From assembly GCA_045541255.1 (NCBI GenBank), contig JAZQIU010000006.1, forward strand, positions 1 to 64,000: a DNA stretch of 64,000 nucleotides. Reading direction: 5' to 3'. Position numbers and translations under genes: made by a program. Source of the stretch: UMGS1124 sp045541255. GTDB lineage: Bacteria; Bacillota_I; Bacilli_A; RF39; UBA660. Under the pieces are notes generated by a model that saw only the letters and a list, made by a program, of their open reading frames with translations, did no database searches and was not told where the DNA came from. Positions 9,114-17,001 of the stretch are shown in pieces (the first letter of the stretch is position 1; every line of letters begins with the position of its first letter).

Positions 9114-10443
9114 ACTTATTTAACTCCTCTTTTAATAAGTTTTCAAAATATTCATCTAGATTATTTTCATTATTATATCTATTTTCTATCTTATTTGATA
9201 AGTCTTCTAATTTAAAGTTATCTTTATAATATTGTAATAAATATGGTAAGTTTTCTTCTCTTTCTATTACTTTAGTAATTGCATATCTTACTTCTTCATA
9301 AGTTCCTACACATTCAAACGGTTTTGTTTCTCCATGTCCTGTTAATTCTATAAATGTATTTAATAATTCTTCTTTTTCAAATAAATCTTCTCCAAAAATA
9401 TTTATTAATTTTTCTTTATAAAGGAAAGGACTTAATATAATAAATACAAATAAACATTTAGGGCAATTACAACACCATTTCCAAGGAAGTGATTTGCTAC
9501 CTACATTACAACTTTTGAATACATTATGATATTTTTCATATTTAGAAAATAACATTGCTATTTGATATTCAGTTAATGGTCTTAGTAAACTAAAATATTT
9601 AATATTTATTTGGAAATATTTTTTTGTATATTCATTGAAATCATTTTCAAATTCATATGTTTTAGAATATTGATGATTTATTTTAGTTCCTGCTACATTA
9701 GATTCGTTTGCACTCGATTCGTTGGATAAAACTATATATTTTTTATTGTTTATATATGCACATAGATATGATATAAATGCAACTAAAGCACTAAATGGTG
9801 TATGTCCATTAATAAAACCAAGTTTGTTTAATTCTATTAGGTTTTTATCTATTGTTCTTTTTACAGTAATTGTTTTAGATTCATCATATCCTGCTAATTC
9901 AGCACATTTTAGTGTTACTTCTTTTGGATTAATTATAAATGCATTATTATCTTCAAAACTATTTTTTAATAATTCTAGTGATACATTTGAATCTTTTCCA
10001 CCACCTATAGGAATTAAGTTCCCTACTCCATTGTAGTTAGGAATATTAATATTAGTAGACTCAATAACACATGTTATGTTCATAAAATCTTCATAATTTG
10101 GTTCTATTCCATTTGTATAGAATAATTCTCCTAATCCATGGAAATATAATTTTTTAAAGAAGTTTATTTGTTCTTCATTAATATATCCTGCTTTTATAAT
10201 TACATTTTTACTGCATGTTGCTTTCCAATAACTAATAAGCTCTACTAATCCAATATGGAATATTAAGTATTTTGTAAATTCTGTTAGTTCAAACTTATCT
10301 AATTCTAGTGTTGGATAATAATGTGTTAAGTTTGGTACGTTAAAATCATAAGTAATTATTGTTTTATTATCTTTTTCTTCTACATTATATCCTTCATATA
10401 TAAATGTATCGTATTTATTTCTTAATTCTAAATATTTATCCAT
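9106..10443 (-). CDS. murL: MurL-like UDP-MurNAc-L-Ala-L-Glu epimerase
   Basis: The protein resembles MurL, which epimerises the terminal L-Glu of UDP-MurNAc-L-Ala-L-Glu to D-Glu in an ATP-dependent reaction. It has a PP-loop-like PIGGGKDSNV near residues 145-154, a HGLGE element near 102 and a cysteine-rich WCCNCPKCLFVFI segment near 330. Length (445) agrees with the Xanthomonas enzyme. The ATG at 10443 is chosen because GGAGTGAT lies just upstream; an in-frame GTG further out falls inside that ribosome site. It overlaps murD by 8 bp, strong support for a joint role. Generic PP-loop (ExsB-like) proteins are the main alternative. MurL was described in Proteobacteria and actinobacteria, so it is noteworthy here. 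Confidence 0.7.
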   Translation of the reverse strand: MDKYLELRNKYDTFIYEGYNVEEKDNKTIITYDFNVPNLTHYYPTLELDKFELTEFTKYLIFHIGLVELISYWKATCSKNVIIKAGYINEEQINFFKKLYFHGLGELFYTNGIEPNYEDFMNITCVIESTNINIPNYNGVGNLIPIGGGKDSNVSLELLKNSFEDNNAFIINPKEVTLKCAELAGYDESKTITVKRTIDKNLIELNKLGFINGHTPFSALVAFISYLCAYINNKKYIVLSNESSANESNVAGTKINHQYSKTYEFENDFNEYTKKYFQINIKYFSLLRPLTEYQIAMLFSKYEKYHNVFKSCNVGSKSLPWKWCCNCPKCLFVFIILSPFLYKEKLINIFGEDLFEKEELLNTFIELTGHGETKPFECVGTYEEVRYAITKVIEREENLPYLLQYYKDNFKLEDLSNKIENRYNNENNLDEYFENLLKEELNKYV

Positions 10444-10523
10444 CGAGATCACTCCAATTTAATTATACTATATTATATTATTTTTTTATAAATATTAAAT
10501 AGAAACTTTACAAAAACATAGGT

Positions 10524-10922
10524 TTATTTATTATTTTTATAATCATAGTTCCATAATCCTAATTGTCCTTTAATGTGGATATGTGGTATTTTTTTAACAT
10601 TTTCTAATTTAAAGCCATACCCTTTCCAGTCTTTATTAGTGATTATATTTTTATATACTAAAGGATTAGTTGGTCCAACCTTGTTAATAAATTCGTCATC
10701 AACATATATTGAATCGGTTATTGTCGCTTTAGCAATTATACATCCTGTTGGATATTCTAAATTATAACATTCAAATCTTTTTAAAGCGTCTTTATCTATA
10801 CCTATTCCAGCATGAATTAATATTTCACCTCTATATTTAGTATTCCATGTTCTAAATTCATATTCTTTATAACCTTCTGCTATTAAAGTAGCCCACGGTT
10901 GTTTGATAGTTAATACTTTCAT
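10524..10922 (-). CDS. ASCH domain protein
   Basis: A 132-residue single-domain protein of the ASCH (ASC-1 homology) family, a beta-barrel related to PUA domains and expected to bind RNA. The opening MKVLTIKQPWATLIAEG, then YEFRTWNTKYRGEILIHAG and the GCIIAKATITD strand are characteristic. Some ASCH proteins hydrolyse N4-acetylcytidine, but the exact substrate cannot be assigned here. A GGAG site lies upstream of the ATG. It is apparently monocistronic, since 70 bp separate it from murL and an inverted-repeat region follows upstream. Confidence 0.75.
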   Translation of the reverse strand: MKVLTIKQPWATLIAEGYKEYEFRTWNTKYRGEILIHAGIGIDKDALKRFECYNLEYPTGCIIAKATITDSIYVDDEFINKVGPTNPLVYKNIITNKDWKGYGFKLENVKKIPHIHIKGQLGLWNYDYKNNK

Positions 10923-10954
10923 AAGTTTACTCCTTTAAACAATAATATCATAAA

Positions 10955-10983
10955 AAATAAAAAAAGAGTGATATTTCACTCTA
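10955..10983 (-). terminator. Terminator downstream of the ATPase operon
   Basis: AGAGTG/CACTCT form a stem with an ATATT loop. Read on the minus strand it is followed by a run of T, about 200 bp beyond the 11187 gene end. Confidence 0.65.
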
Positions 10984-11019
10984 CTTAATATCTATAGTCG
11001 ACAATATATAGATATTTAT

Positions 11020-11092
11020 AAGCATAATATTTTTACTGCACTATACCTAGTTGCACTTTATACTTAACTTTACTATTTTCTATTATGCTTTT
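11020..11092. repeat. Long-loop inverted repeat in intergenic region
   Basis: AAGCATAATA (from 11020) and TATTATGCTT (to 11090) are perfect 10-bp complements about 50 bp apart, with a T run after the second arm on the plus strand. The loop holds a TTGCACTTTA word that recurs near 14983 and 15004. It may be a structured 3' region or a small plus-strand transcript. The rest of the 10923-11187 gap shows nothing I can name. Confidence 0.4.
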
Positions 11093-11186
11093 TTATAATA
11101 ACTTATTTGCGTTAATTTGTGGCTTTTTATTTATAAAACCTTAATTTTTTTGTCTATATTTTAATATATAGTATATTTATGCAGTC

Positions 11187-11969
11187 TTATTTTACTTTTC
11201 TTATTAGAATTTTTTCTGCTATATGATATTTATCTTTATTAATTATGTATAAGTATCCAAATATACTATATATAAATGCTCCTATAAAGTTAACCCATAA
11301 ATCTTTTATAGTATCATGTAATCCTATATCAAGATAACCATCTATTTTAGTTAATTCTTTACCATTTTCGTCATACATAATTGTATAATCTATATTATCA
11401 ATTGTTATAACTTCATTTTTATCTTCTGGATGTAGTTCTACAGTATTTATCTTATATACATATTTGTCTTTTTGCATATCAAAATTAAAATATTTATCCA
11501 TTCCATATTCAAAGAATTCCCATATTATACCTATTGTCATAGAGAAACAAAATGCTACTATACTAACAAATAAGGGAGATAGTTTAAATGATTCAATATT
11601 TTCATTTAATAAATATATTAAAGAGAAACCTACACTTGCTGCTAGAAATCCATTTATAGTATGAAGTATCGTATCAAAGTTTTTAAAGATACCATAAAAG
11701 TTATTTATTTCTCCTAGTATTTCTGCCGAGAATATAAATGCGAATATCATAACTTCTAGAGTTACTGGTAAATCTATTTTAAACTTTTTTTCTATAAAGA
11801 ATGGTAATAGAAATAATATAAGTGATAATACACATAATAGTGCATTAAATATATTTCCATTGAATATTTCTCGTATCATACATATGATGACTAATACTCT
11901 TAGAATTATATATACAGTTGCCGTTGTAGTTCCACTTTCTTTAATTATTTGTTTTAACTTTTTTACCAT
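11187..11969 (-). CDS. Polytopic membrane protein, YjdF/DUF2238-like
   Basis: A 260-residue protein with about six hydrophobic segments. Between them are conserved-looking polar motifs DTILHTINGFLAAS (near 98) and TIGIIWEFFEYGMDKYF (near 145), and a late HDTIKDLWVNFIGA. The D...H and WE..E pattern is shared with the DUF2238 (YjdF) membrane family, which has no firm function. A short extracytoplasmic or cytoplasmic insert sits near residues 160-215. It starts 9 bp after the P-type ATPase gene with its own AGGAG site, so the two are co-transcribed under the same riboswitch and a role in ion homeostasis is plausible. Confidence 0.6.
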   Translation of the reverse strand: MVKKLKQIIKESGTTTATVYIILRVLVIICMIREIFNGNIFNALLCVLSLILFLLPFFIEKKFKIDLPVTLEVMIFAFIFSAEILGEINNFYGIFKNFDTILHTINGFLAASVGFSLIYLLNENIESFKLSPLFVSIVAFCFSMTIGIIWEFFEYGMDKYFNFDMQKDKYVYKINTVELHPEDKNEVITIDNIDYTIMYDENGKELTKIDGYLDIGLHDTIKDLWVNFIGAFIYSIFGYLYIINKDKYHIAEKILIRKVK

Positions 11970-11978
11970 ATTTTACTC

Positions 11979-14594
11979 CTATTTTTTATAATTAATTTTT
12001 TTATAAATTTCTAATATTATAAGTACACTAGATGCAATTATTGCTAAATATATTATATGTATAAATGGTATTGAAGTTGTTTTTAATAATTTTGAAAGGA
12101 ATGGTATTTCCATAACAATAATTTGCAAAAGAACTGAAACTAGTACTCCATAAACTATTAATAAATTATTTTTGATTGGTACTTTAAATGCTGATTTCTT
12201 TTCACTACGGCAATTAAATACATGAATGTTTTGTATAAATACCATTAAAGCCATTATATATCCTCTTGCTATAGATACATCCATATTTAATTTATTTAAT
12301 AATAAGTACCATACACTAAATACTACGCCACCTATTACTAAACCAGCGACTAATATTTCTTTTAACAAACTTCTATTAAATATTGATTCTTTTGGATCTC
12401 TTGGTTTTTCTTTTAAAATTCCTTCTTCTGCTTTTTCAAATGATAATGCAAAATCTTGTATTCCATCTGTTACTACATTAATCCATAATAGTTGTATTGC
12501 TACTAATGGCATTGGTAAATTTGAAATTATAGATAAACAAAAGAATATTACTTCAGCTAGACCACAAGAAAGTAAGAAGTAAATTATTTTTCTTATGTTA
12601 GCGTATGCTACTCTACCTTCTTTTATCCCTGCTACTATTGACTTAAAGTTATCATCTACGATTATCATATCAGCTGTTTCTCTTGCTATATCTGTTCCAC
12701 TTCCCATAGCAATACCGATGTTTGCTGCTTTTAAGGCTGGTGCATCATTTACTCCGTCTCCAGTTACTGCTACAAATTCACCTTGACGTTTTAGAGATTC
12801 TACTATTTTTAGTTTTTGTAATGGTGTGACTCTTGCATATACATATTTTGTACGAATAAATTTATCAAAACTTTTTTCACCTTTATTATATTCTTCATCT
12901 ATTTCTATACCAGTTGCTACTTGATTATAATCATTAGTAAGTTTTAAATCTTTTGCAATAGAGAATGCTGTTAATGGATGGTCACCTGTAATCATTAATA
13001 CTTTTATTCCTGCTTTATGACATTCATCTATAGATGCCACTGCTTCTTTTCTTATAGGATCTATAAATCCTACCATTCCCATGAATGTTAAGTTCTTTAT
13101 ATCTTCATAACAATATTTATCTTGTTTTTTCACTTTACCATTAGCTAATGCTATTACTCTATATCCGTCTTTAGCTAGTCTTTCGTTTTGTTCTTCTAAA
13201 ATATTTGAATTCATTTTATCATTAACTAAGTTAATATTTTTACAAAAAGATTTTATTACTTCTAAAGAACCTTTTACTGTACAATAAGTTTCTCCATCTT
13301 TTTCATAAAATACTGCTGAGTATTTATTTTCTGATTCATATGGAATTATTTCTAGAGTTTTAATTGTATGAGTTTCTAAATTAAGTTTTTTACCTAATAC
13401 TTTAAATGCTATATCAATAGAATCTCCTACTAGTTGTTCTTCATCTATATCTGATTCATTGTTGATAACTCCTAGTAGTGCTATATCTTTAGCTAATTCA
13501 ATATTATTTCCTATTACTTTGCCTTCAAAACTAAAGCCTGTTCCAGTAATATCGTATTCATCGTTATTTGGTAATAGAATTTTTTTAGCAGTTTGTTCAT
13601 TAACAGTTAGTGTTCCTGTTTTATCACTTGCTATAACTGTACAGCTTCCTAATGATTCAGCTGATTTTAATTTTCTAACTATTACATTTTTCTTCGCCAT
13701 TTTATTAGATGCAATTGTTAAAGCCATAGTAAGTGCTAGCGGTAAACCTTCAGGCATTGCTGATACTGCAAGTGCTATTACTGATAAAAATATTTCATTA
13801 TATGGAACATCTTTCATAATTAGTAATACAGTTATAATAATTGCTACTGCTAATACTAACATACTAATTTGTTTAGATAATTTTTCTACTCTAATAGTTA
13901 ATGGTGATTTTTCTTCTTCAGCTTTATTTATACTGTCTGCTATTTTTCCTATTTCAGTTTGTAATCCAATATTTACTACTATTGCTTTTGCTCTACCTGT
14001 TACTACTGTAGTACCTGAGAAAGCCATATTACTTTGTTCTGCTATAATAACATTTTCGTTGTTAATAACTTCACTATTTTTATTTACTTGTACACTTTCT
14101 CCAGTTAAAATTGATTCATCAACCATTAAATTATGCGCTTCTACTATTCTCATATCAGCACTTATTTTGTCTCCTGACTCTAATAATACATAATCTCCAA
14201 CAGTTAAATCTTCAGCATCAATCGATATAACATCGTCATCTCTAACAACTTTAACTTTTGTTGTTACTAATTTTGCTAATGCTTCTGCAGTATTATTAGC
14301 TTTGTTTTCTTGATATGTTCCCATCATAGCATCAATTAATACAATGAATAAAATTGCTATTGCATCTATTACTTCACCTGCTATTATAGATGCTAGTATT
14401 GCTACTAATAATAAAATTACCATTGGATCTTTAAATTCATTAAAGAATATTTTTAATATACTGTCTTGTTCTTTTTTAGGTAATGTATTTTTACCATATT
14501 TTTGTTGTCTATTTAAAACTTCTTCTTTTGATAAACCTTTATTACTTGTTTCTAATTCTTTTTCTATATCTTCTATATTTTTATTATAAAACAT
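11979..14594 (-). CDS. P-type cation-transporting ATPase, probable Mn2+/Ca2+ exporter
   Basis: An 871-residue P2-type ATPase. It has the N-terminal cation ATPase domain, an LTGES actuator loop near 165, PEGLPLALT in the ion-binding helix, the phosphorylation motif SDKTGTLT near 325, MITGDH, and TGDGVNDAPALK. These motifs and the overall topology match calcium pumps of the PacL/YloB group. The upstream leader is a yybP-ykoY riboswitch, which senses Mn2+, and similar ATPases behind this riboswitch in streptococci and lactococci are linked to Mn2+ efflux. I therefore favour Mn2+ export, with Ca2+ as the alternative. AGGAGAGAT precedes the ATG. A DUF2238-like membrane gene follows in the same operon. 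Confidence 0.9.
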   Translation of the reverse strand: MFYNKNIEDIEKELETSNKGLSKEEVLNRQQKYGKNTLPKKEQDSILKIFFNEFKDPMVILLLVAILASIIAGEVIDAIAILFIVLIDAMMGTYQENKANNTAEALAKLVTTKVKVVRDDDVISIDAEDLTVGDYVLLESGDKISADMRIVEAHNLMVDESILTGESVQVNKNSEVINNENVIIAEQSNMAFSGTTVVTGRAKAIVVNIGLQTEIGKIADSINKAEEEKSPLTIRVEKLSKQISMLVLAVAIIITVLLIMKDVPYNEIFLSVIALAVSAMPEGLPLALTMALTIASNKMAKKNVIVRKLKSAESLGSCTVIASDKTGTLTVNEQTAKKILLPNNDEYDITGTGFSFEGKVIGNNIELAKDIALLGVINNESDIDEEQLVGDSIDIAFKVLGKKLNLETHTIKTLEIIPYESENKYSAVFYEKDGETYCTVKGSLEVIKSFCKNINLVNDKMNSNILEEQNERLAKDGYRVIALANGKVKKQDKYCYEDIKNLTFMGMVGFIDPIRKEAVASIDECHKAGIKVLMITGDHPLTAFSIAKDLKLTNDYNQVATGIEIDEEYNKGEKSFDKFIRTKYVYARVTPLQKLKIVESLKRQGEFVAVTGDGVNDAPALKAANIGIAMGSGTDIARETADMIIVDDNFKSIVAGIKEGRVAYANIRKIIYFLLSCGLAEVIFFCLSIISNLPMPLVAIQLLWINVVTDGIQDFALSFEKAEEGILKEKPRDPKESIFNRSLLKEILVAGLVIGGVVFSVWYLLLNKLNMDVSIARGYIMALMVFIQNIHVFNCRSEKKSAFKVPIKNNLLIVYGVLVSVLLQIIVMEIPFLSKLLKTTSIPFIHIIYLAIIASSVLIILEIYKKINYKK

Positions 14595-14612
14595 ATAATC
14601 TCTCCTTTACTT

Positions 14613-14655
14613 ATTAAAAAAAGACGTACCTACAGTAACTGCAGATAAGTCTCGT
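14613..14655 (-). terminator. Riboswitch-controlled intrinsic terminator
   Basis: On the minus strand AGACTTATCTGCAG pairs with CTGTAGGTACGTCT, a 14-bp stem with one mismatch, followed by seven T. Its 5' arm contains the CUUAUC that closes helix P1 of the riboswitch aptamer. Ligand-stabilised P1 should therefore prevent this terminator. Confidence 0.85.
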
Positions 14656-14728
14656 TAATTAAAATAAAACCAGATAATCTCGTGTATGTTGGCTATATTA
14701 CATAATAATGCTAACTACTCCCTCATCT
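14644..14728 (-). promoter_or_regulatory. yybP-ykoY manganese riboswitch
   Basis: Read on the minus strand, the leader contains GAUGAGGGAGUAG at the 5' side, then GCCAACAUACACGAG, and ends CGAGACUUAUC. The GGGAGUAG and CAACAUACnCG elements are hallmarks of the yybP-ykoY family. GAUGAG at the start pairs with CUUAUC at the end to make P1, and CUUAUC is also the 5' arm of the terminator. The arrangement predicts an ON switch: Mn2+ binding favours P1 and read-through into the ATPase gene. A TATAAT box lies just upstream (14736-14741). Confidence 0.88.
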
Positions 14729-14828
14729 ATTATTAATTATAACATATTTTTTTTAATAGAGTAAATAATATGTTAATTATTGAATGAGAGTTTAGGTTCT
14801 CTTTAGGATGCGACTAAAATAAAAAAGA

Positions 14829-14846
14829 GGATTGTTGAAAATCCCC
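14829..14846 (-). terminator. Weak terminator at the end of the 15-17 kb operon
   Basis: A short GGATT/AATCC stem is followed on the minus strand by CTCTTTTTTATTTT. It is the first plausible stop for the operon read from 16.8 kb to 15.0 kb. The stem is short, so confidence is limited. Confidence 0.45.
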
Positions 14847-14865
14847 GTAATATAGACATATAACT

Positions 14866-14965
14866 CATATAGAGTTTAATAAAATTTAACTAAAAATTGA
14901 TAAATTTAGTTCAATTTGATGGGTGGCTGATGGGTAGAAACTTAGCAGCACTCATCTTTTTTTAT
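14866..14965 (+). ncRNA. Possible plus-strand small RNA with terminator
   Basis: A plus-strand terminator hairpin (GATGGGTG at 14918 with CACTCATC at 14949, then seven T) stands where no plus-strand gene lies upstream. A promoter-like TTGAAA (14835) and TATAAC (14859) with an 18-bp spacer precede it, giving a transcript of roughly 100 nt. Internal AACTAAA/TTTAGTT pairing is also visible. The promoter is only moderate, so this is tentative. Confidence 0.4.
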
Positions 14966-14966
14966 G

Positions 14967-14995
14967 TTCTAAAGTGCAAAAATTGCACTTTAGAA
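14967..14995. repeat. Perfect 13-bp dyad containing TTGCACTTT
   Basis: TTCTAAAGTGCAA and its exact complement are separated by AAA. The word TTGCACTTT occurs again at 15004-15012 and near 11051. There is no T tract at the dyad, so it looks more like an operator, an element end, or a structured 3' region of the 15040 gene than a terminator. Confidence 0.5.
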
Positions 14996-15039
14996 TTGTA
15001 AACTTGCACTTTGAACCATTAATAATTACTACAGTTTTT

Positions 15040-15522
15040 TTATCTCTTATTTTGAATTCGTACTCTGTCTGTAATATATTTATTATATTTACAAAAAGAA
15101 ATAGCATAGATAATTAAAAATATAATTAATAATATAATAAGAATTATATCATTAATACTAGATATACTTATTATTTTAGTTAATAGAATTTCGATTATAC
15201 AAATTACAAATAAGACGCAAAAAGTTCTACACATATTTCTTTCTTGCATTAAAATTTCAATTTTTGAATCTTTTTCACTAGCTATAATATACTTATCATA
15301 TGATTCACCTTTTTCTTTTGTAAATTTAAAAAGTATTTTTTGTCCTATAATTGACCCTAATCTACTTAACGTTTGACCAACAAAATATGAAATTATAATT
15401 TGTTCACCTATATTTAAAACACCTATTTCAAAATAGTATATATTAAATATTAACAATAAGTATCCAGGAATTATATTTGTAAATATATTGTATTTATCTA
15501 TTTTATCAATTATTCTATCCAT
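15040..15522 (-). CDS. Four-helix membrane protein of unknown function
   Basis: The 160-residue product has two hydrophobic segments near residues 12-55 (NIIPGYLLLIFNIYYF and a GEQIIISYFVGQTLSRLGS region), a charged middle (KEKGESYDKYIIASEKDSKIEILMQ), and two more hydrophobic segments near 95-145. The GQTLSRLGSIIG and SEKDSKIEIL pieces resemble small membrane proteins seen in accessory loci, but I cannot name a family. It is the last gene of an operon with a metallo-beta-lactamase and a 144-residue protein; its start touches the previous stop at 15522, and AGGAGG precedes it. It may act at the membrane as an effector or sensor, which is speculation. Confidence 0.75.
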   Translation of the reverse strand: MDRIIDKIDKYNIFTNIIPGYLLLIFNIYYFEIGVLNIGEQIIISYFVGQTLSRLGSIIGQKILFKFTKEKGESYDKYIIASEKDSKIEILMQERNMCRTFCVLFVICIIEILLTKIISISSINDIILIILLIIFLIIYAISFCKYNKYITDRVRIQNKR

Positions 15523-15956
15523 TAATATATCCTCCTAAAAATTTTTTCTACTCGTTCCATAAATGTTCCAGATGAATTTATTAATTTTAATTCTTCTTTT
15601 GAAACATAAAAATGAAGCATTCTATCCATTCCATCATAATAATCAGTTATTCCTTCTTCATTATATGAAACATATATATTTTTGTTCTTTTTAAAACTTT
15701 TTTCTATATCAAATTTACATGATATAATTATTATATTTTTTTCTTTAATAGCATTATTCTTAATATAATTATTCACTGATAAATTATGACCAACTATCAT
15801 TAAACTATCATTAATAGAGGAAGGAATAGATTTTAGTTCCATTCCGCCTTCTATCATATATGGTATAAAATATAAATTAGTGACTTTTTCAATAAACCTT
15901 TTGCGTGAAATTTTTTCTTCTTTTGTAATTTTTTTATTTAATATTATATATCTCAT
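15522..15956 (-). CDS. Unrecognised 144-residue operon protein
   Basis: I do not recognise a family. The protein is soluble and mixed alpha/beta, with strands such as NDSLMIVGHNLSVNNYI and KNIIIISCKFDIEKSF, then YVSYNEEGITDYYDGMDRM and a C-terminal GTFMERVEKIFRRIY. The pattern is compatible with a small Rossmann-like domain. Its ATG overlaps the TGA stop of the metallo-beta-lactamase gene by 4 bp and its end abuts the membrane-protein gene, so the three products are almost certainly made together. This invariant-looking packing suggests a multi-component system. Confidence 0.7.
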   Translation of the reverse strand: MRYIILNKKITKEEKISRKRFIEKVTNLYFIPYMIEGGMELKSIPSSINDSLMIVGHNLSVNNYIKNNAIKEKNIIIISCKFDIEKSFKKNKNIYVSYNEEGITDYYDGMDRMLHFYVSKEELKLINSSGTFMERVEKIFRRIY

Positions 15957-16816
15957 ATGCCATAATATCCTGCTCTAACATTTACAAACGAAATATTATC
16001 AATATGAATTTCACCATTTTTAGTATTTTTTATTTTTTTACCAATGCTATTTTCCATCAATTCATCTGAGCCACCATTAGAATTTCCTGTGTTATCTGAA
16101 ACTAGATATATAACATCTTCCCTTCCGTCATTCTTTTCAAAAATTTGTTTTGCTTGTTCATATTTTCCATGATGAGGCAGTTGAATCGCATCATATTCTC
16201 TGATTTTTTCCTCTATAGCTGCATATGATGCATCACCAGTTAATAAAACTTTATGATTATCTATAATTAATTCTACCTGCACACTTATAGCGTTTACAAT
16301 TGTTTCCATATCTATATTATCTGACTCTGAATTATTTAGTGCTTTTGCTACTGCTTCTAATAAATAATCATAAGATGGACCTGCAAAATTTAAACATGGA
16401 TCTAATGTAAAATCATCATCTAATGAGTCATTTAAATTATTTCCTGAAAGACTGTAAATATTATCAAAATAATCTGCTATTTGCTTTTTTATACTTTCCC
16501 TAGTTCTTCGTTTATCATCTAATTCATCTAAAATATCATCAATGTGTTTTAACAATAAAATAGTCGTTATAGAAGAAACTTTATCTTGGTCAATCAAATA
16601 GTTTAAACCCTCAAAATGATCTGCGTCATTATGTGATAATATTACATCAACTTTATCATAATTGTTTTCTTGCAAGTATTTAACAACTTCTTTTGCATGT
16701 TCTTCACATCCACAATCATATATTATTGTTTTTAATCCAGTATCAATTATTATACAATCCCCACAGTTTTTGTCGTTGTTTTTATAGTTCTTCGAACTTA
16801 GAACTCTTATCTTCAT
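15953..16816 (-). CDS. ComEC/Rec2-like metallo-beta-lactamase fold hydrolase
   Basis: The 287-residue protein is a stand-alone metallo-beta-lactamase domain of the ComEC/Rec2 type. It shows IIYDCGC, the metal motif LSHNDADHFEGL (HxxxDH, near residue 60), VLLTGDAS near 195 and LPHHGK near 213, all in family order. Such domains hydrolyse phosphoesters, often in nucleic acids. There is no signal peptide and no ComEC membrane domain. A 24-residue peptide gene ends 2 bp before its ATG and carries its ribosome site. Two further genes follow with overlaps. Its accessory context and lack of known partners make it a candidate component of an undescribed system. Confidence 0.85.
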   Translation of the reverse strand: MKIRVLSSKNYKNNDKNCGDCIIIDTGLKTIIYDCGCEEHAKEVVKYLQENNYDKVDVILSHNDADHFEGLNYLIDQDKVSSITTILLLKHIDDILDELDDKRRTRESIKKQIADYFDNIYSLSGNNLNDSLDDDFTLDPCLNFAGPSYDYLLEAVAKALNNSESDNIDMETIVNAISVQVELIIDNHKVLLTGDASYAAIEEKIREYDAIQLPHHGKYEQAKQIFEKNDGREDVIYLVSDNTGNSNGGSDELMENSIGKKIKNTKNGEIHIDNISFVNVRAGYYGI

Positions 16817-16818
16817 TA

Positions 16819-16893
16819 TTATCTCTCCTTATAAAATTTATTATCGAGATAACTATTAACTACATAAACAACGACTTTTTTAACTAAAAACAT
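16819..16893 (-). CDS. 24-residue hydrophobic micropeptide preceding the MBL gene
   Basis: A tiny open frame encodes a peptide starting MFLVKKVVVYVVNSYLD. It is preceded by a perfect AGGAGGTGAC ribosome site at ideal spacing, better than that of most long genes here. Its stop codon lies 2 bp before the MBL ATG, and its last codons form the MBL ribosome site (AAGGAGAG). The peptide has a hydrophobic centre and basic ends, like small membrane-active peptides, but it does not match Fst or Ldr toxins. A longer in-frame reading from 17025 lacks a ribosome site and is not favoured. It could be a leader peptide for translational coupling or a real product. Confidence 0.6.
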   Translation of the reverse strand: MFLVKKVVVYVVNSYLDNKFYKER

Positions 16894-17001
16894 ATAAGTC
16901 ACCTCCTGTTTCAAAGATTTTTTACACTTGAATTGACTTATATGTTTAAATCTGTTATTATACCCATTGACACATAAGATTTTTTTATGTATCATTATAA
17001 T

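Noticed and set aside
13459..14193. Long plus-strand open frame of 244 codons
   Set aside because: It is antisense to the P-type ATPase, whose conserved motifs are on the other strand; no ribosome site or known domain.
15953..16816. ComEC competence channel
   Set aside because: Only the metallo-beta-lactamase domain is present; the protein lacks the membrane channel and OB regions.
16819..16893. Fst/Ldr family type I toxin
   Set aside because: Size and hydrophobicity fit, but the conserved Fst/Ldr pattern with central Pro is absent.
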